A stretch of 32,821 nucleotides of DNA from Ancylobacter novellus (GCA_003241485.1 QFQD01000064.1:1-32821); one strand, 5' to 3'; shown: positions 14,998 to 23,068, counted from the stretch's first letter. The notes: generated by a model from the sequence alone, not told the origin. Numbers and translations are program-made.

Positions 14998-15773
14998 GCG
15001 GCGCCTCCCGAGGGCTGCGCGGACGCCGTGAGTTTCAGGAAGGCGTCGGAAATGTCGCGGGTGCCGGTCTGGGCCAGCACGGCGTCATGATCTCCCTGCG
15101 CAAGGATGCGGCCCCGGTGCAGCACGACGATGCGGTCGTCCGGGGCGATCTCCTCGATGATGTGGGTCGCCCACAGCACGCCGATGCCTTCGCTCGCTAC
15201 CAGGGCACGCACCTGCGCCACCAAGGCGGCGCGGGAGGCGATGTCGAGGCCGACGGTCGGCTCGTCCAGCAGGAGCAGTTGCGGGCGGTGCATCAGCGCG
15301 CGGGCGATCTCCACCCGGCGCATCTGCCCGCCGGAGAGGTTGCGCACCTTGTCACCGCCGCGATCGGCCAGCCCCGCCTGTTCCAGCACCTCCAGCGCCC
15401 GGCGCCGCCCGGCGCGAAAGCCGATGCCGTGCAGGGTCGCGTGGTAGACAAGGTTCTGCACGACACTGAGTTCGAGATCGAGCGTGCGGGCCTGGAACAC
15501 CACGCCGAGCCGGCTGAGCGCCGCCGCGGGCATGCGGCGCACATCATGGCCCAGCACCTCGATCTGGCCGGTGCGGTTGTCATAGAGGCGGGTGACCAGC
15601 GAGAACAGCGTGGTTTTGCCCGCGCCATTGGGGCCGAGCAGCGCGGTGAAGCTGCCGGCGGGTACCTGCAGGCAGACGTCGTCCAGTGCCTTGCACGCGC
15701 CAAAGGCGTGCGTGACATGGGTCACCGCGAGGGCGGGAACATCAGGTGCCGGGTGCGGCAGGGCCGTCATCAT
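14994..15773 (-). CDS. ABC transporter ATP-binding protein, PQQ-dependent alcohol system
   Basis: 259 residues if started at the first of two adjacent ATGs (15773/15770); the open frame up to 15890 lacks a ribosome site and its translation is Arg/Pro-rich. A complete ATPase is seen: Walker A GPNGAGKTT (47-55), signature LSGGQMRRVEIARAL, Walker B LLLLDEPTVGLD and H-loop WATHIIEE. It is a partner of the overlapping ABC-2 permease. It follows the cupredoxin-like gene by about 120 bases on the same strand. Confidence 0.88.
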   Translation of the reverse strand: MMTALPHPAPDVPALAVTHVTHAFGACKALDDVCLQVPAGSFTALLGPNGAGKTTLFSLVTRLYDNRTGQIEVLGHDVRRMPAAALSRLGVVFQARTLDLELSVVQNLVYHATLHGIGFRAGRRRALEVLEQAGLADRGGDKVRNLSGGQMRRVEIARALMHRPQLLLLDEPTVGLDIASRAALVAQVRALVASEGIGVLWATHIIEEIAPDDRIVVLHRGRILAQGDHDAVLAQTGTRDISDAFLKLTASAQPSGGAA

Positions 15774-15893
15774 CCATCCGGAGGCTGGTCCAGCGCAGTG
15801 AACCAGATTCAGCGCGTGCGGGACACTCTCAAAGGCGTCCCCGGCACGCGGCCGGGGACGTAAGTGCTCACGAGGAGAAGAACAAGGCACGGC

Positions 15894-16334
15894 TCACTTG
15901 ACGATGAATTCGCCCTTCATGCCGCGTTCCTCCATGCCTTTGCAGTACCAGGCATAGGTGCCGGGCTTGATCGGGACGAAGAAGATTTCCGCCTCGCCCT
16001 CTTCCTCGAACTCCAGTTCGGTGAGGGCCATGGCCTTGATCTCGGCATCGCCGGCTTCGACCTTGCGCAGGAAGATGTTGGTGAAAAGGCCCGGGGACTG
16101 GAAGGCACATTCCTTCTTGCCGGTGGAGGAGATTTCCAGCTGGTAGGACTTGCCGGTTTCCAGTTCATAGGTCTTCTGCGACACGCCATAGCCGGCATCG
16201 CCAAGGCCGAGCTTGAGGCCCGGCAGCTCGATCGGCTTGACGGTAAGGTCACCCTTGGCGGCAGCGGGAACGGTGTGCGCGAGCCCGGCCAGGACAAACG
16301 CGGCGGCCGTGGCGGCAACGAGGTGCATCTTCAT
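15894..16334 (-). CDS. Cupredoxin-like periplasmic protein
   Basis: 146 residues from ATG 16334 with GGAGGA six bases upstream. Signal peptide ends near AAA-KG. The mature part is beta-rich, with the cupredoxin-style ending PGTYAWYCKGMEERGMKGEFIVK (23 residues, 124-146). In blue-copper proteins this segment supplies Cys, His and Met ligands. Here C131, M134 and M139 are present but no histidine is found after C131; a further Cys (C76) lies in KKECAFQS. A normal type 1 copper site is therefore doubtful. It lies between the beta-propeller gene and the ABC ATPase, same strand. Confidence 0.72.
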   Translation of the reverse strand: MKMHLVAATAAAFVLAGLAHTVPAAAKGDLTVKPIELPGLKLGLGDAGYGVSQKTYELETGKSYQLEISSTGKKECAFQSPGLFTNIFLRKVEAGDAEIKAMALTELEFEEEGEAEIFFVPIKPGTYAWYCKGMEERGMKGEFIVK

Positions 16335-16378
16335 GGGGAATCCTCCGAATATCGTTTTATTTGAAAGGTTTGGCGCGC

Positions 16379-17365
16379 TCACGGCACGATGACGACGCCC
16401 CAGGGCAGACGGCCGACACCGACGGATTTCGTGACCTTCTCAGCCGCGACATCGATGATGGAGACGTCGTTCGAGTTGCCATTGGTGGAGACGAGGAATT
16501 TCTCGTCCGGGGTGAAGCCGAGCTGCCAGACCCGCTGGCCGACGAGCAGGTACTTCTCGACCTCGAGCGTCTTGGCGTTCACCACGGCGACGCGGTTGGC
16601 GGGCCCAAGCGCGATGAACGCCTTCGAGCCATCCTTGGTGATGCGCACGCCCACCGGCTGGATGGCATCATCGTTCACGCCGGGGATCTTGAAGGAGATC
16701 TTCTTGACGATCTTCCACGTCGCCGGATCGATCACCGATACCGTGCCGCCAACCTCCGACGAGACCCAGAGCTGCTTGCCATCCTTGGAGAATTCGGCGA
16801 CGCGCGGGCGGGAATCAACGAGGATGTTCTCGATGATCTCGTTGGTCGTCGTATCCACCACATGGGCCATGTTGGTGGTCTCGGAGGTGTTCACCATGTA
16901 CTTGCCGTCCGGGCTGATGCCCATGCCCTCCGGCTCCACGCCGACCGGGATTTCGGCGACGAGGTCGTTATTCTCGACATTCACCACGGTGACCTGATTG
17001 TCGTCCTCATTGGCGATGTAGAGCGGGTTGCCCGAGGGGTGCAGCACGAACAGCTCCGGGTCCGGCCCGGAGCGCAGCGTCTTCACCAGTTTCAGCGTCG
17101 CGGCGTCATAGACCTCGACGCGGTTGTCGTCCGAGGTGCAGACATAGATGAGCTTGCCGTCCGGGCTGGCGATGATGCCGCGCGGGCGCCGGCCGGTCTT
17201 GAAGGTGTCGGTCACCTTCAGCGTGCTCATGTCGACCACGCTCACCGTGTGGTCGCGTTCGTTCGACACGAAGGCGCGCGGGCTCGCCTCGGCCGGCAGC
17301 GCGTCGGTCAGCAGCAGCCCGGCCAGGGCCGCGAGACTGACGGACAGCATGGTCTGGCGTTTCAT
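16379..17365 (-). CDS. PQQ-dependent catabolism-associated beta-propeller protein
   Basis: 328 residues from ATG 17365 (GGAGGA four bases upstream). Signal peptide ends AEA-SP. It contains about seven YVTN-type beta-propeller repeats, each with the pattern V.D..T..V...I.VG..P.G...SPDGK (for example near residues 60, 145 and 270) and the ISPDGKYMVN form. The family occurs beside PQQ dehydrogenases and ABC genes, function unknown; a docking or scaffold role in the periplasm is plausible. It is in the minus-strand cluster 13484-18648, 41 bases after the binding-protein gene. Confidence 0.85.
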   Translation of the reverse strand: MKRQTMLSVSLAALAGLLLTDALPAEASPRAFVSNERDHTVSVVDMSTLKVTDTFKTGRRPRGIIASPDGKLIYVCTSDDNRVEVYDAATLKLVKTLRSGPDPELFVLHPSGNPLYIANEDDNQVTVVNVENNDLVAEIPVGVEPEGMGISPDGKYMVNTSETTNMAHVVDTTTNEIIENILVDSRPRVAEFSKDGKQLWVSSEVGGTVSVIDPATWKIVKKISFKIPGVNDDAIQPVGVRITKDGSKAFIALGPANRVAVVNAKTLEVEKYLLVGQRVWQLGFTPDEKFLVSTNGNSNDVSIIDVAAEKVTKSVGVGRLPWGVVIVP

Positions 17366-17406
17366 CGTTTCCTCCGTCTTGTCGCTTTGCGGGCAAGCAT
17401 CTGAAA

Positions 17407-18648
17407 TTACTTGAACTTGCAGGTCGTCTCCGGCCTGTCGAAACCGAGTGTGTCGAGCGGCGAGCTCTGGTGCAGGAAGCCCTGCTGCGGCGACAGCGTC
17501 ACCGTATTGGTGGCATGGGTCAGCAGGATCGGCTGGCGCAGCTGGTGGTCCCAGTCGCGGAACGAGGCGGCCACGCCCTTGAACACGGGCAGGTCGTAAT
17601 CGGGCGAGAGCATCTGCGCGCGCACCTTGGCCGGGTCGCTGGAGCGCGTCTTCAGGCTGGCCGAGCCGACCGCGAACACGCCTTCCCACATCTGGAAGTC
17701 GAGCGGCTGCATCAGCCGCTTGGCCTGCTTGAAGAAGCGGCTCTGCAGCTGCGAGGCGCCCCAGTTCTCCATGGTCGGGTGCCAGGAGAGCGGCATCAGC
17801 CCCTGCGTGCCGGCGGTCGGGCGCGCCAGCCAGGTGTTGTAGGGCAGGATATCGCCGAACTCGCCCAGCTCATCGGCGATGATCAGCATGTCGTATTCGC
17901 CGACCTGCGTGCCGCGCGGCACCTCCGACTGCGCGGTGGCGCGCGCGTCCGGCCCGTAGTCCCAGGTCTTGTCGGCGACGATCTTGGCGCCGAACTTGGT
18001 CGCCGAGCGGCGCACCGCATCGGCATAGAGCCGGTCGCCCTCGGTGCGTCCTACCATCAGGAACCAGTTGCGCCAGCGTTTGGTGACGAGGAACTGCGCC
18101 AGCGCGTCGGTCAGCATCGCCCGGCTGGGGGCGATGTGGAACACGTTGGCGCGGCAGTCCTGCTGGCGCAGCCGGTCGTCCGGCGCGCCGACATTGATGA
18201 GGATGACGTCGGTGCCCTTCAGGGCGTCGGCGATGCGCAGGAGCTGTTCCGCCGGCACGTCGAGCAGCAGAAAGCGGTTGCCGGCATCGGCGAGCTTCTG
18301 TGCGGCGGCGAGGGCATCGCCGTCCGTCGGCACGATCTCGGTGGTCAGCTTGTAATCCAGCTTGAGGAAACGGCCGCTGGTGAGGTTGTCGCGGATACCA
18401 AGCTCGGCGCCGGCAATGCCGAGGTCGTCCGGCGGCATCTGCAGCGGCGCGATCCAGGGCGGCGGCTCGGGCAATTGCCGCACCACCCCGATATTGAAGG
18501 TCTGCTCGGGGCCGATGGCGGCCGCCGGCTTGGCGGAAAGGGGAGGGGACGCGACAGCAGGCGCGGCCGGCGTTTGCGCGGCGGCCGGAAAGGTGGAGCA
18601 GGCAAATAAAAGGAGCGCCGTGCCGGCGGCGCCCGCGAGCGACTTCAT
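17407..18648 (-). CDS. ABC transporter substrate-binding protein, PQQ-dependent alcohol dehydrogenase system
   Basis: 413 residues from ATG 18648; alternative in-frame starts are at 18660 and 18750. A signal peptide is followed by an Ala/Pro-rich linker. The body has a type-1 periplasmic-binding fold (branched-chain amino-acid-like) with FNIGVVRQLPEPPPWIAPLQ, VILINVGAPDDRLRQQDCRANVFH and MLIIADELGEFGDILPYNTW. It fits the family named binding protein of the PQQ-dependent alcohol dehydrogenase system. It is the first gene of the 13484-18648 minus-strand cluster. A tandem CTTAT box lies about 100 bases before the start. The ligand is unknown. Confidence 0.85.
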   Translation of the reverse strand: MKSLAGAAGTALLLFACSTFPAAAQTPAAPAVASPPLSAKPAAAIGPEQTFNIGVVRQLPEPPPWIAPLQMPPDDLGIAGAELGIRDNLTSGRFLKLDYKLTTEIVPTDGDALAAAQKLADAGNRFLLLDVPAEQLLRIADALKGTDVILINVGAPDDRLRQQDCRANVFHIAPSRAMLTDALAQFLVTKRWRNWFLMVGRTEGDRLYADAVRRSATKFGAKIVADKTWDYGPDARATAQSEVPRGTQVGEYDMLIIADELGEFGDILPYNTWLARPTAGTQGLMPLSWHPTMENWGASQLQSRFFKQAKRLMQPLDFQMWEGVFAVGSASLKTRSSDPAKVRAQMLSPDYDLPVFKGVAASFRDWDHQLRQPILLTHATNTVTLSPQQGFLHQSSPLDTLGFDRPETTCKFK

Positions 18649-18905
18649 TGGCGTTTCCATTCCGCGGCCCGGTGTTCTCGGAACTTTTCTCGTGTGCCGT
18701 GCCAAAACTCTAAGCAAAGAAAAACGGTCGATCAACAAAATAGAAAACATAAGAAACTAATAAGGAAATATAAATAGACGCTTCTCGAAAGAATACACGA
18801 TGTATTGAAGTCGGGAACTTTTTCCCGGCCGGTTGCTAGAATGAAACGCGGCGATATGATCAAGAGGAGTGGCGAGGCAAAAGCCACGACGGGAGATCGC
18901 CGGAG
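18649..18905. promoter_or_regulatory. Divergent control region between two PQQ-linked ABC operons
   Basis: 257 bases, strongly A+T-rich at 18700-18800. It holds the tandem box at 18747-18764, a palindrome ATACA-CGA-TGTAT (18793-18805) and an inverted repeat CGGGAA-CTTT-TTCCCG (18812-18827). The reverse complement of the last is nearly identical to an inverted repeat before pqqA (25808-25827). No gene is seen. Confidence 0.5.
18747..18764 (-). promoter_or_regulatory. Tandem box CTTATTA-N4-CTTATGT before the minus-strand ABC operon
   Basis: Minus strand CTTATTA-GTTT-CTTATGT, the same 7+4+7 direct repeat as before pqqA and xoxG. It points towards the gene starting at 18648, about 100 bases away; the divergent gene at 18906 is about 140 bases away. 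Confidence 0.5.
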
Positions 18906-19427
18906 ATGAGCATTCTTGTGCGCGCCAGCGCCCTGCTACTGGCCAGTCTTTGCCTGCTCGGTTCAGCTCAGGCCGCGACGCGGGTCGTCGTGTTCGATTT
19001 CGAGCTGTTCGACACCAGCGGCGAGGCGGGCCCCGGCGGCCCCAAGCCGGAAGAACTGCGCCGCCTGGCGCTGATCTCCAATGATCTGCGCGAGCGCCTT
19101 GCGAAAGCGGGTTATGACGTGGTCGACACCAAGCCGCAGCAGGCCGCCATCACCGACGCGCAGCCCTTCCGCAACTGCAACAGCTGCGAACTGGAGATCG
19201 CCCGCGCGCTCGGGGCGCAGATCGAGATCATCGGCCTGGTGCAGAAGGTGTCGAACCTCATTCTCAACATCAACTTCCAGCTGCGCGACGCGGAGACCGG
19301 CAAGGTTCTGCGCGCCGGCAGCGTCGACATCCGCAACAACACGGATGAAGCCTGGCAGCGCGGCATCTCCTATCTCGTGCGCAACCGACTGCTCGATCCC
19401 CCGCTGACCGGAAAGGCCGCCCCATGA
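18906..19427 (+). CDS. DUF3280/DUF2380-like secreted protein
   Basis: 173 residues with a signal peptide ending AQA-AT (about residue 23). The mature start ATRVVVFDFELFDTSGEAG and the middle ELEIARALGAQIEIIGLVQKVSNLILNI fit the DUF3280/DUF2380 group, whose fold resembles a nucleotide-free lipoprotein/CsgG-like domain. A C-x2-C pair (NCNSCE) is present. Its stop overlaps the ATG of the next gene (ATGA), so it is made together with the ABC importer. A short GGAG precedes ATG 18906. No function is known; location suggests periplasmic help in PQQ oxidation. Confidence 0.75.
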   Translation: MSILVRASALLLASLCLLGSAQAATRVVVFDFELFDTSGEAGPGGPKPEELRRLALISNDLRERLAKAGYDVVDTKPQQAAITDAQPFRNCNSCELEIARALGAQIEIIGLVQKVSNLILNINFQLRDAETGKVLRAGSVDIRNNTDEAWQRGISYLVRNRLLDPPLTGKAAP

Positions 19428-20407
19428 CCACACGCCGCGCATTGCTGGTGACGGCGATGGCGGGGCTGTTCGCCCGCCCTGCCTTCGCCCAGTCCACGCC
19501 CCTGCCGGGGCTGCGCATCGGTACGCTGAAATTCGGCACGCTCAACTGGCTGCTGGAGACCATCCGCGCCGAAGGGCTCGCCGCGCGCGAGAATGTGTCG
19601 ATCGAGAGCGTCGATTTTGCCGGCGGGCAGGCGACGACCGTGGCGCTGCAGGCGGGCGACATCGACCTGATCGTCAGCGACTGGCTCTGGGCCATGCGCC
19701 GGCGCAATGATGGCGAGCCGCTGCGCTTCGCGCCCTTCTCGAACGCGCTCGGCGCGCTCATGGTGGCGCCCGACGGGCCGGTGAAGACGCTCGCCGACCT
19801 AAAGGGCCGCAAGCTGGGCGTCGCCGGGGGCGCGCTCGACAAGAGCTGGCTGCTGCTGCGCGCCTATGGCCGCAAGGAGTTCGGCGCCGATCTCGCCGAG
19901 ATTGCCGAGCCGGTCTATGGCGCCGCGCCGCTGGTCAGCGAACAGCTGGCGCTGGGGCGGGTCGATGCGGTGCTCACCTTCTGGCCCTTCGCCGCGCGGC
20001 TCGACGCCAGGGGATTCAAGCGCCTGCTGGACATGAAGCAGGCCATGGCCGGGCTCGGCATTGCGCCGGCACCACCGCTGGTCGGCTATGTCTGGCGCAA
20101 CGCCATCATGAGCGAGAAGGGCGCGTCCATTGCCGCCTTCCTGCGCGCGGCAGCGGCGGCGAACCGGGTGCTCGCCACGTCGGACGCGGCCTGGGAGCGC
20201 ATCCGCCCGCTGATGCAGGCGGCGGACGACGCGGAATTCGTCAAGCTGCGCGACTATTACCGCGCCGGCATTCCCGGCAGCTTCGGCGAGGCGGAGCGCC
20301 AGTCCTGTGCCGCGCTGTTCGAGGTGCTGGCGCAGCTCGGCGGGGCCGAACTGGTGGGTGCCAATCCGAATTTCGACCGCGCCCTGTTCGGCCCGGTCGG
20401 GGAGTGA
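19424..20407 (+). CDS. ABC importer substrate-binding protein (NitT/TauT-type)
   Basis: 327 residues with a twin-Arg-like start (MTTRRALLVTAMAG) and cleavage at AFA-QS. The fold is of the nitrate/sulfonate/taurine binding group: LRIGTLKFGTLNWLLETI, GGQATTVALQAGDIDLIVSDW and LADLKGRKLGVAGGALDKSW. In such families the ligand is an anion, cation or thiamine precursor; here the ligand is unknown, and association with PQQ oxidation genes is typical for this subgroup. Coupled by ATGA overlap to the DUF3280-like gene. Confidence 0.83.
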   Translation: MTTRRALLVTAMAGLFARPAFAQSTPLPGLRIGTLKFGTLNWLLETIRAEGLAARENVSIESVDFAGGQATTVALQAGDIDLIVSDWLWAMRRRNDGEPLRFAPFSNALGALMVAPDGPVKTLADLKGRKLGVAGGALDKSWLLLRAYGRKEFGADLAEIAEPVYGAAPLVSEQLALGRVDAVLTFWPFAARLDARGFKRLLDMKQAMAGLGIAPAPPLVGYVWRNAIMSEKGASIAAFLRAAAAANRVLATSDAAWERIRPLMQAADDAEFVKLRDYYRAGIPGSFGEAERQSCAALFEVLAQLGGAELVGANPNFDRALFGPVGE

Positions 20408-20414
20408 GCGCGGC

Positions 20415-21164
20415 TTGTCCACCCTCTCGCGCCTGCTGACGACCGCCGCCTCGCTGCTCGCGCTGGTCCTCGTCTGGTATGTCGCCGCGCGGCTGATCGC
20501 CTCGCCGCTGCTGCCGGGCCCGATGGCGGTGCTGGCGGCGATGGGCCGGGCGGCGGAGGGCGGGGCGCTCCAGCGCAACATCGCCATCACGCTGGCGCGG
20601 GTGGCGGCGAGCTTCTTCATCGCCATGGCGGTCGGCTCGGCGGTCGGCATCGTGCTCGGCCGCTCGCCACGGCTGAACGAGCTGTTCGGCCCGTGGGTCG
20701 TGGTGCTGCTGAACCTGCCGGCGCTGGTCATCATCATCCTCTGCTATGTCTGGTTCGGCCTTACCGAGGCGGCGGCGATCACCGCCGTGTCGATCAACAA
20801 GATCCCCAATGTCGCGGTGACGATGCGCGAGGGCGCGGCGGCGCTGTCGCGCGATCTCGACGAGATGGCGCGCGTCTACCGTCTCGGGCGCTGGAAGACG
20901 CTGCGCCATGTCACGCTGCCGCAGCTGGTGCCGTTCTTCGCCGCCAGCGCGCGCTCGGGCCTCGCGCTGACCTGGAAGATCGTGCTGGTGGTGGAACTGC
21001 TCGGGCGCTCCAATGGCGTCGGCTTCGAGCTGCAGACGGCGTTCCAGATGTTCGATGTGGCGCTGGTGCTGGCCTATGCGCTGGCCTTTACCGCGGTGGT
21101 GCAGGCCATCGAGATCGGCATCATGCAGCCCTGGGAGCGCTGGGCCGGCGGGTGGCGGCGATGA
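20415..21164 (+). CDS. ABC importer permease (NitT/TauT-type)
   Basis: 249 residues if started at TTG 20415, seven bases after the stop of the binding-protein gene, with GGGGAG about ten bases before. The frame is open to 20307, inside the previous gene, but that part is a shadow. Six membrane segments and the EAA-loop pattern (LDEMARVYRLGRWKTLRHVTLPQ split over residues 152-174) are visible. The end overlaps the ATG of the ATPase gene by four bases. It forms the inner-membrane channel. Confidence 0.85.
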   Translation: MSTLSRLLTTAASLLALVLVWYVAARLIASPLLPGPMAVLAAMGRAAEGGALQRNIAITLARVAASFFIAMAVGSAVGIVLGRSPRLNELFGPWVVVLLNLPALVIIILCYVWFGLTEAAAITAVSINKIPNVAVTMREGAAALSRDLDEMARVYRLGRWKTLRHVTLPQLVPFFAASARSGLALTWKIVLVVELLGRSNGVGFELQTAFQMFDVALVLAYALAFTAVVQAIEIGIMQPWERWAGGWRR

Positions 21165-21841
21165 GCGCGATCAGCATCGACATCACGACCAAGACCTATC
21201 CCGCCCAGCCGGGCTCGCCCGCGCGGGAGGTCTTTCGCGGGTTCCGGCTCGATGTGGCGCGCGGCGCGTTCCTGGCGCTGCTCGGCCCCTCGGGGCTCGG
21301 CAAGACGACCCTGCTCAATATCGTCGCCGGGCTCGATGCGGATTATCGCGGCAGCGTGCGGTTCGACCCGCCGCAGCCCCGCATTGCCTATGCCTTCCAG
21401 AATCCGCGCCTGCTGCCCTGGCGCAGCGTGCTCGACAATGTGGCGCTCGTGCTGCCGGCCGGCGCGTCGGGGAGGGCGGCGGCGCAGCATATGTTGGAAG
21501 AGGTGGAAATCGGTGAACTGGCCGGCGCCTTTCCCGAGCGGCTGTCGCTCGGCCAGCAGCGACGCGTGGCGCTGGCGCGCGCCTTCGCGCTGGAGCCCGA
21601 CATCTTGCTGATGGACGAGCCCTTCACCTCGCTGGACGAGGCGACGGCGCGCCGGCTGCGCGACCTGCTGCGGCGCTTGCTTGCACGCCGGCCGGCGACG
21701 GTGATGTTCGTCACCCATGACAGCCGCGAGGCGGCCGAACTGGCCAGCCGCGTCATCCGGCTGGAAGGCGCGCCGGTGCGCATCGCGAGCGATGAGCCTG
21801 GGAGCCCGCTTTCCTCATCCCCGCCGCAGGCGCAGGCTTAG
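21161..21841 (+). CDS. ABC importer ATP-binding protein (NitT/TauT-type)
   Basis: 226 residues from ATG 21161 (ATGA overlap with the permease). Walker A GPSGLGKTT, Q-loop AFQNPRLLPWRSV, signature LSLGQQRRVALARA, Walker B ILLMDEPFTSLD and H-loop VTHD are all present. The QNPRLLPW form is typical of nitrate/taurine importers. Last gene of the 18906-21841 operon; a stem-loop lies 27 bases after its stop. Confidence 0.88.
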   Translation: MSAISIDITTKTYPAQPGSPAREVFRGFRLDVARGAFLALLGPSGLGKTTLLNIVAGLDADYRGSVRFDPPQPRIAYAFQNPRLLPWRSVLDNVALVLPAGASGRAAAQHMLEEVEIGELAGAFPERLSLGQQRRVALARAFALEPDILLMDEPFTSLDEATARRLRDLLRRLLARRPATVMFVTHDSREAAELASRVIRLEGAPVRIASDEPGSPLSSSPPQAQA

Positions 21842-21864
21842 GGCCTGCAACGCGGCCCGCAATG

Positions 21865-21894
21865 AAAAAGCCCGGAGCACGAGGCTCCGGGCTT
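21865..21894 (-). terminator. Intrinsic terminator (minus strand), possibly bidirectional
   Basis: Perfect 11-base stem AAGCCCGGAGC (21868-21878) / GCTCCGGGCTT (21884-21894) with a 5-base loop. On the minus strand the stem is followed by TTT (five T in total with the stem end), the form of a Rho-independent terminator. It would end fae transcription 175 bases after the fae stop, and may also stop the ABC operon from the other side. Confidence 0.75.
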
Positions 21895-22068
21895 CGGGAA
21901 GTCGGCGTCTCGGTGATCGGGCGGCCTCAGCCGCCGTCTCCGTTGCAAGAGCGAGGGGGCACGCCACCCTCACTTGTCGAGAAAGATCGCCGCCAACCGC
22001 TGGAGCAGGCCCTTCGGATGAGATGGGCCCGTGGGCGGTGGTGTTGTCTGCCCAGGGTTGCTTCCGAT

Positions 22069-22575
22069 CTAAGCGGCGAACGGATGCTTGGCGGCGCCGG
22101 CCTTGGCGAGCACTTCGCCGATCTTCGGCTCGCCGTCGACGGCGCGCTTCAGAGCTTCCTTGGTGGCCTGGTAGTTGTACTGCTGGATCTTGGCGTCGTC
22201 CGCCGCTTCCCAGTGGATGAACACGCCGACCGAGATGAACAGGTCGTCGGCTTCCGCCTCGGGGATCACGCCTTCCGCGACGCTGTCCACGACCGCCTTG
22301 GCGACCGCGTACTGGGCGGGGCCAAACATCTGGACGGCCTGGCGGGCGTCCTTGATGGTGACCTTGTTGAACAGAATGGTGTTCGGCTTGGCGAGCAGGT
22401 TCGGCGTGACCACCGCGAGGAGCGAGGTGAAGCCGTCCTTGTTGTTCGTCAGCGCGTTGACGAAGGCGCTTTCCGCAGCGGAGCCGCGCGGCCCGATGAT
22501 GAGATCGATATGGGCAACTTCGTTGCCGTCACCGACGAGCGACTCACCGATCAGTACCTTGTTGATCTTGGCCAT
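22069..22575 (-). CDS. fae: Formaldehyde-activating enzyme Fae
   Basis: 168 residues, the usual length of Fae. It joins formaldehyde to tetrahydromethanopterin to give methylene-H4MPT, detoxifying formaldehyde and starting its oxidation. The family signature is nearly intact: GESLVGDGNEVAHIDLIIGPRGS at the N-terminus with the proposed catalytic H22, then TPNLLAKPNTILFNKVTI, QAVQMFGPAQ and VGVFIHWEAADDAKIQ. It ends HPFAA. A ribosome site (GGAGGATTTAG) lies just before ATG 22575. It stands alone between convergent and divergent genes, and links XoxF output to C1 oxidation. In frame after the UAG stop lies a 32-codon extension (see findings). Confidence 0.96.
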   Translation of the reverse strand: MAKINKVLIGESLVGDGNEVAHIDLIIGPRGSAAESAFVNALTNNKDGFTSLLAVVTPNLLAKPNTILFNKVTIKDARQAVQMFGPAQYAVAKAVVDSVAEGVIPEAEADDLFISVGVFIHWEAADDAKIQQYNYQATKEALKRAVDGEPKIGEVLAKAGAAKHPFAA

Positions 22576-23068
22576 CTAAATCCTCCCAGAACGGGGTTTC
22601 ATGAAAAAGGAACGGGGCGTTCCTCTCTAATGTCCCGGCTATCTTTGTTGCAGCGTTTGGGGACACCAAACCGGTTGGCCCGATAGCGCGACCAGACACG
22701 TTACGGGCGAGAGACTAGGCTCGCTTCGCCTTTAACTGCAAGGGATTCTTCGCCATCTATCGGCGAAGCCAGCGCTTTCGCCGCCGCCGCGCCAAAAGGC
22801 CGCTGTCGCGGGCGGGCGGATGCGGAAGATGGCGGCATGATGAACTGTTAGGCAGCATGAGGGTGCGCTCGCCCGGACCGGTGGCAAGCCTTACGATGGC
22901 GCAGCCATAGGTTGGCCGCGCCTGCGGGCAGGAACAAGTTGGCATCGGTTTTGCTGCATTGCACCATCTCCCTGGAGCAGGAGATCCAAGTCGGCCTGAC
23001 CGACGTACAAACCGGGACGAGGAGACAGTCGCAGGAGACGCTTTGGTCTGACGCCAGAGGGAGCATTC
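22576..23068. promoter_or_regulatory. Divergent control region between fae and the small protein gene
   Basis: 493 bases without a credible gene. It holds inverted repeats GTTTGG-ggaca-CCAAAC (22655-22671, 80-95 bases before the fae start) and CTTCGCC-atctatc-GGCGAAG (22748-22768). Both are perfect and could be operator sites or leader hairpins for fae. The tandem CTTAT box is absent here. Beyond about 22800 I see only a GAGGGAG ribosome site for the gene at 23069. Confidence 0.4.
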
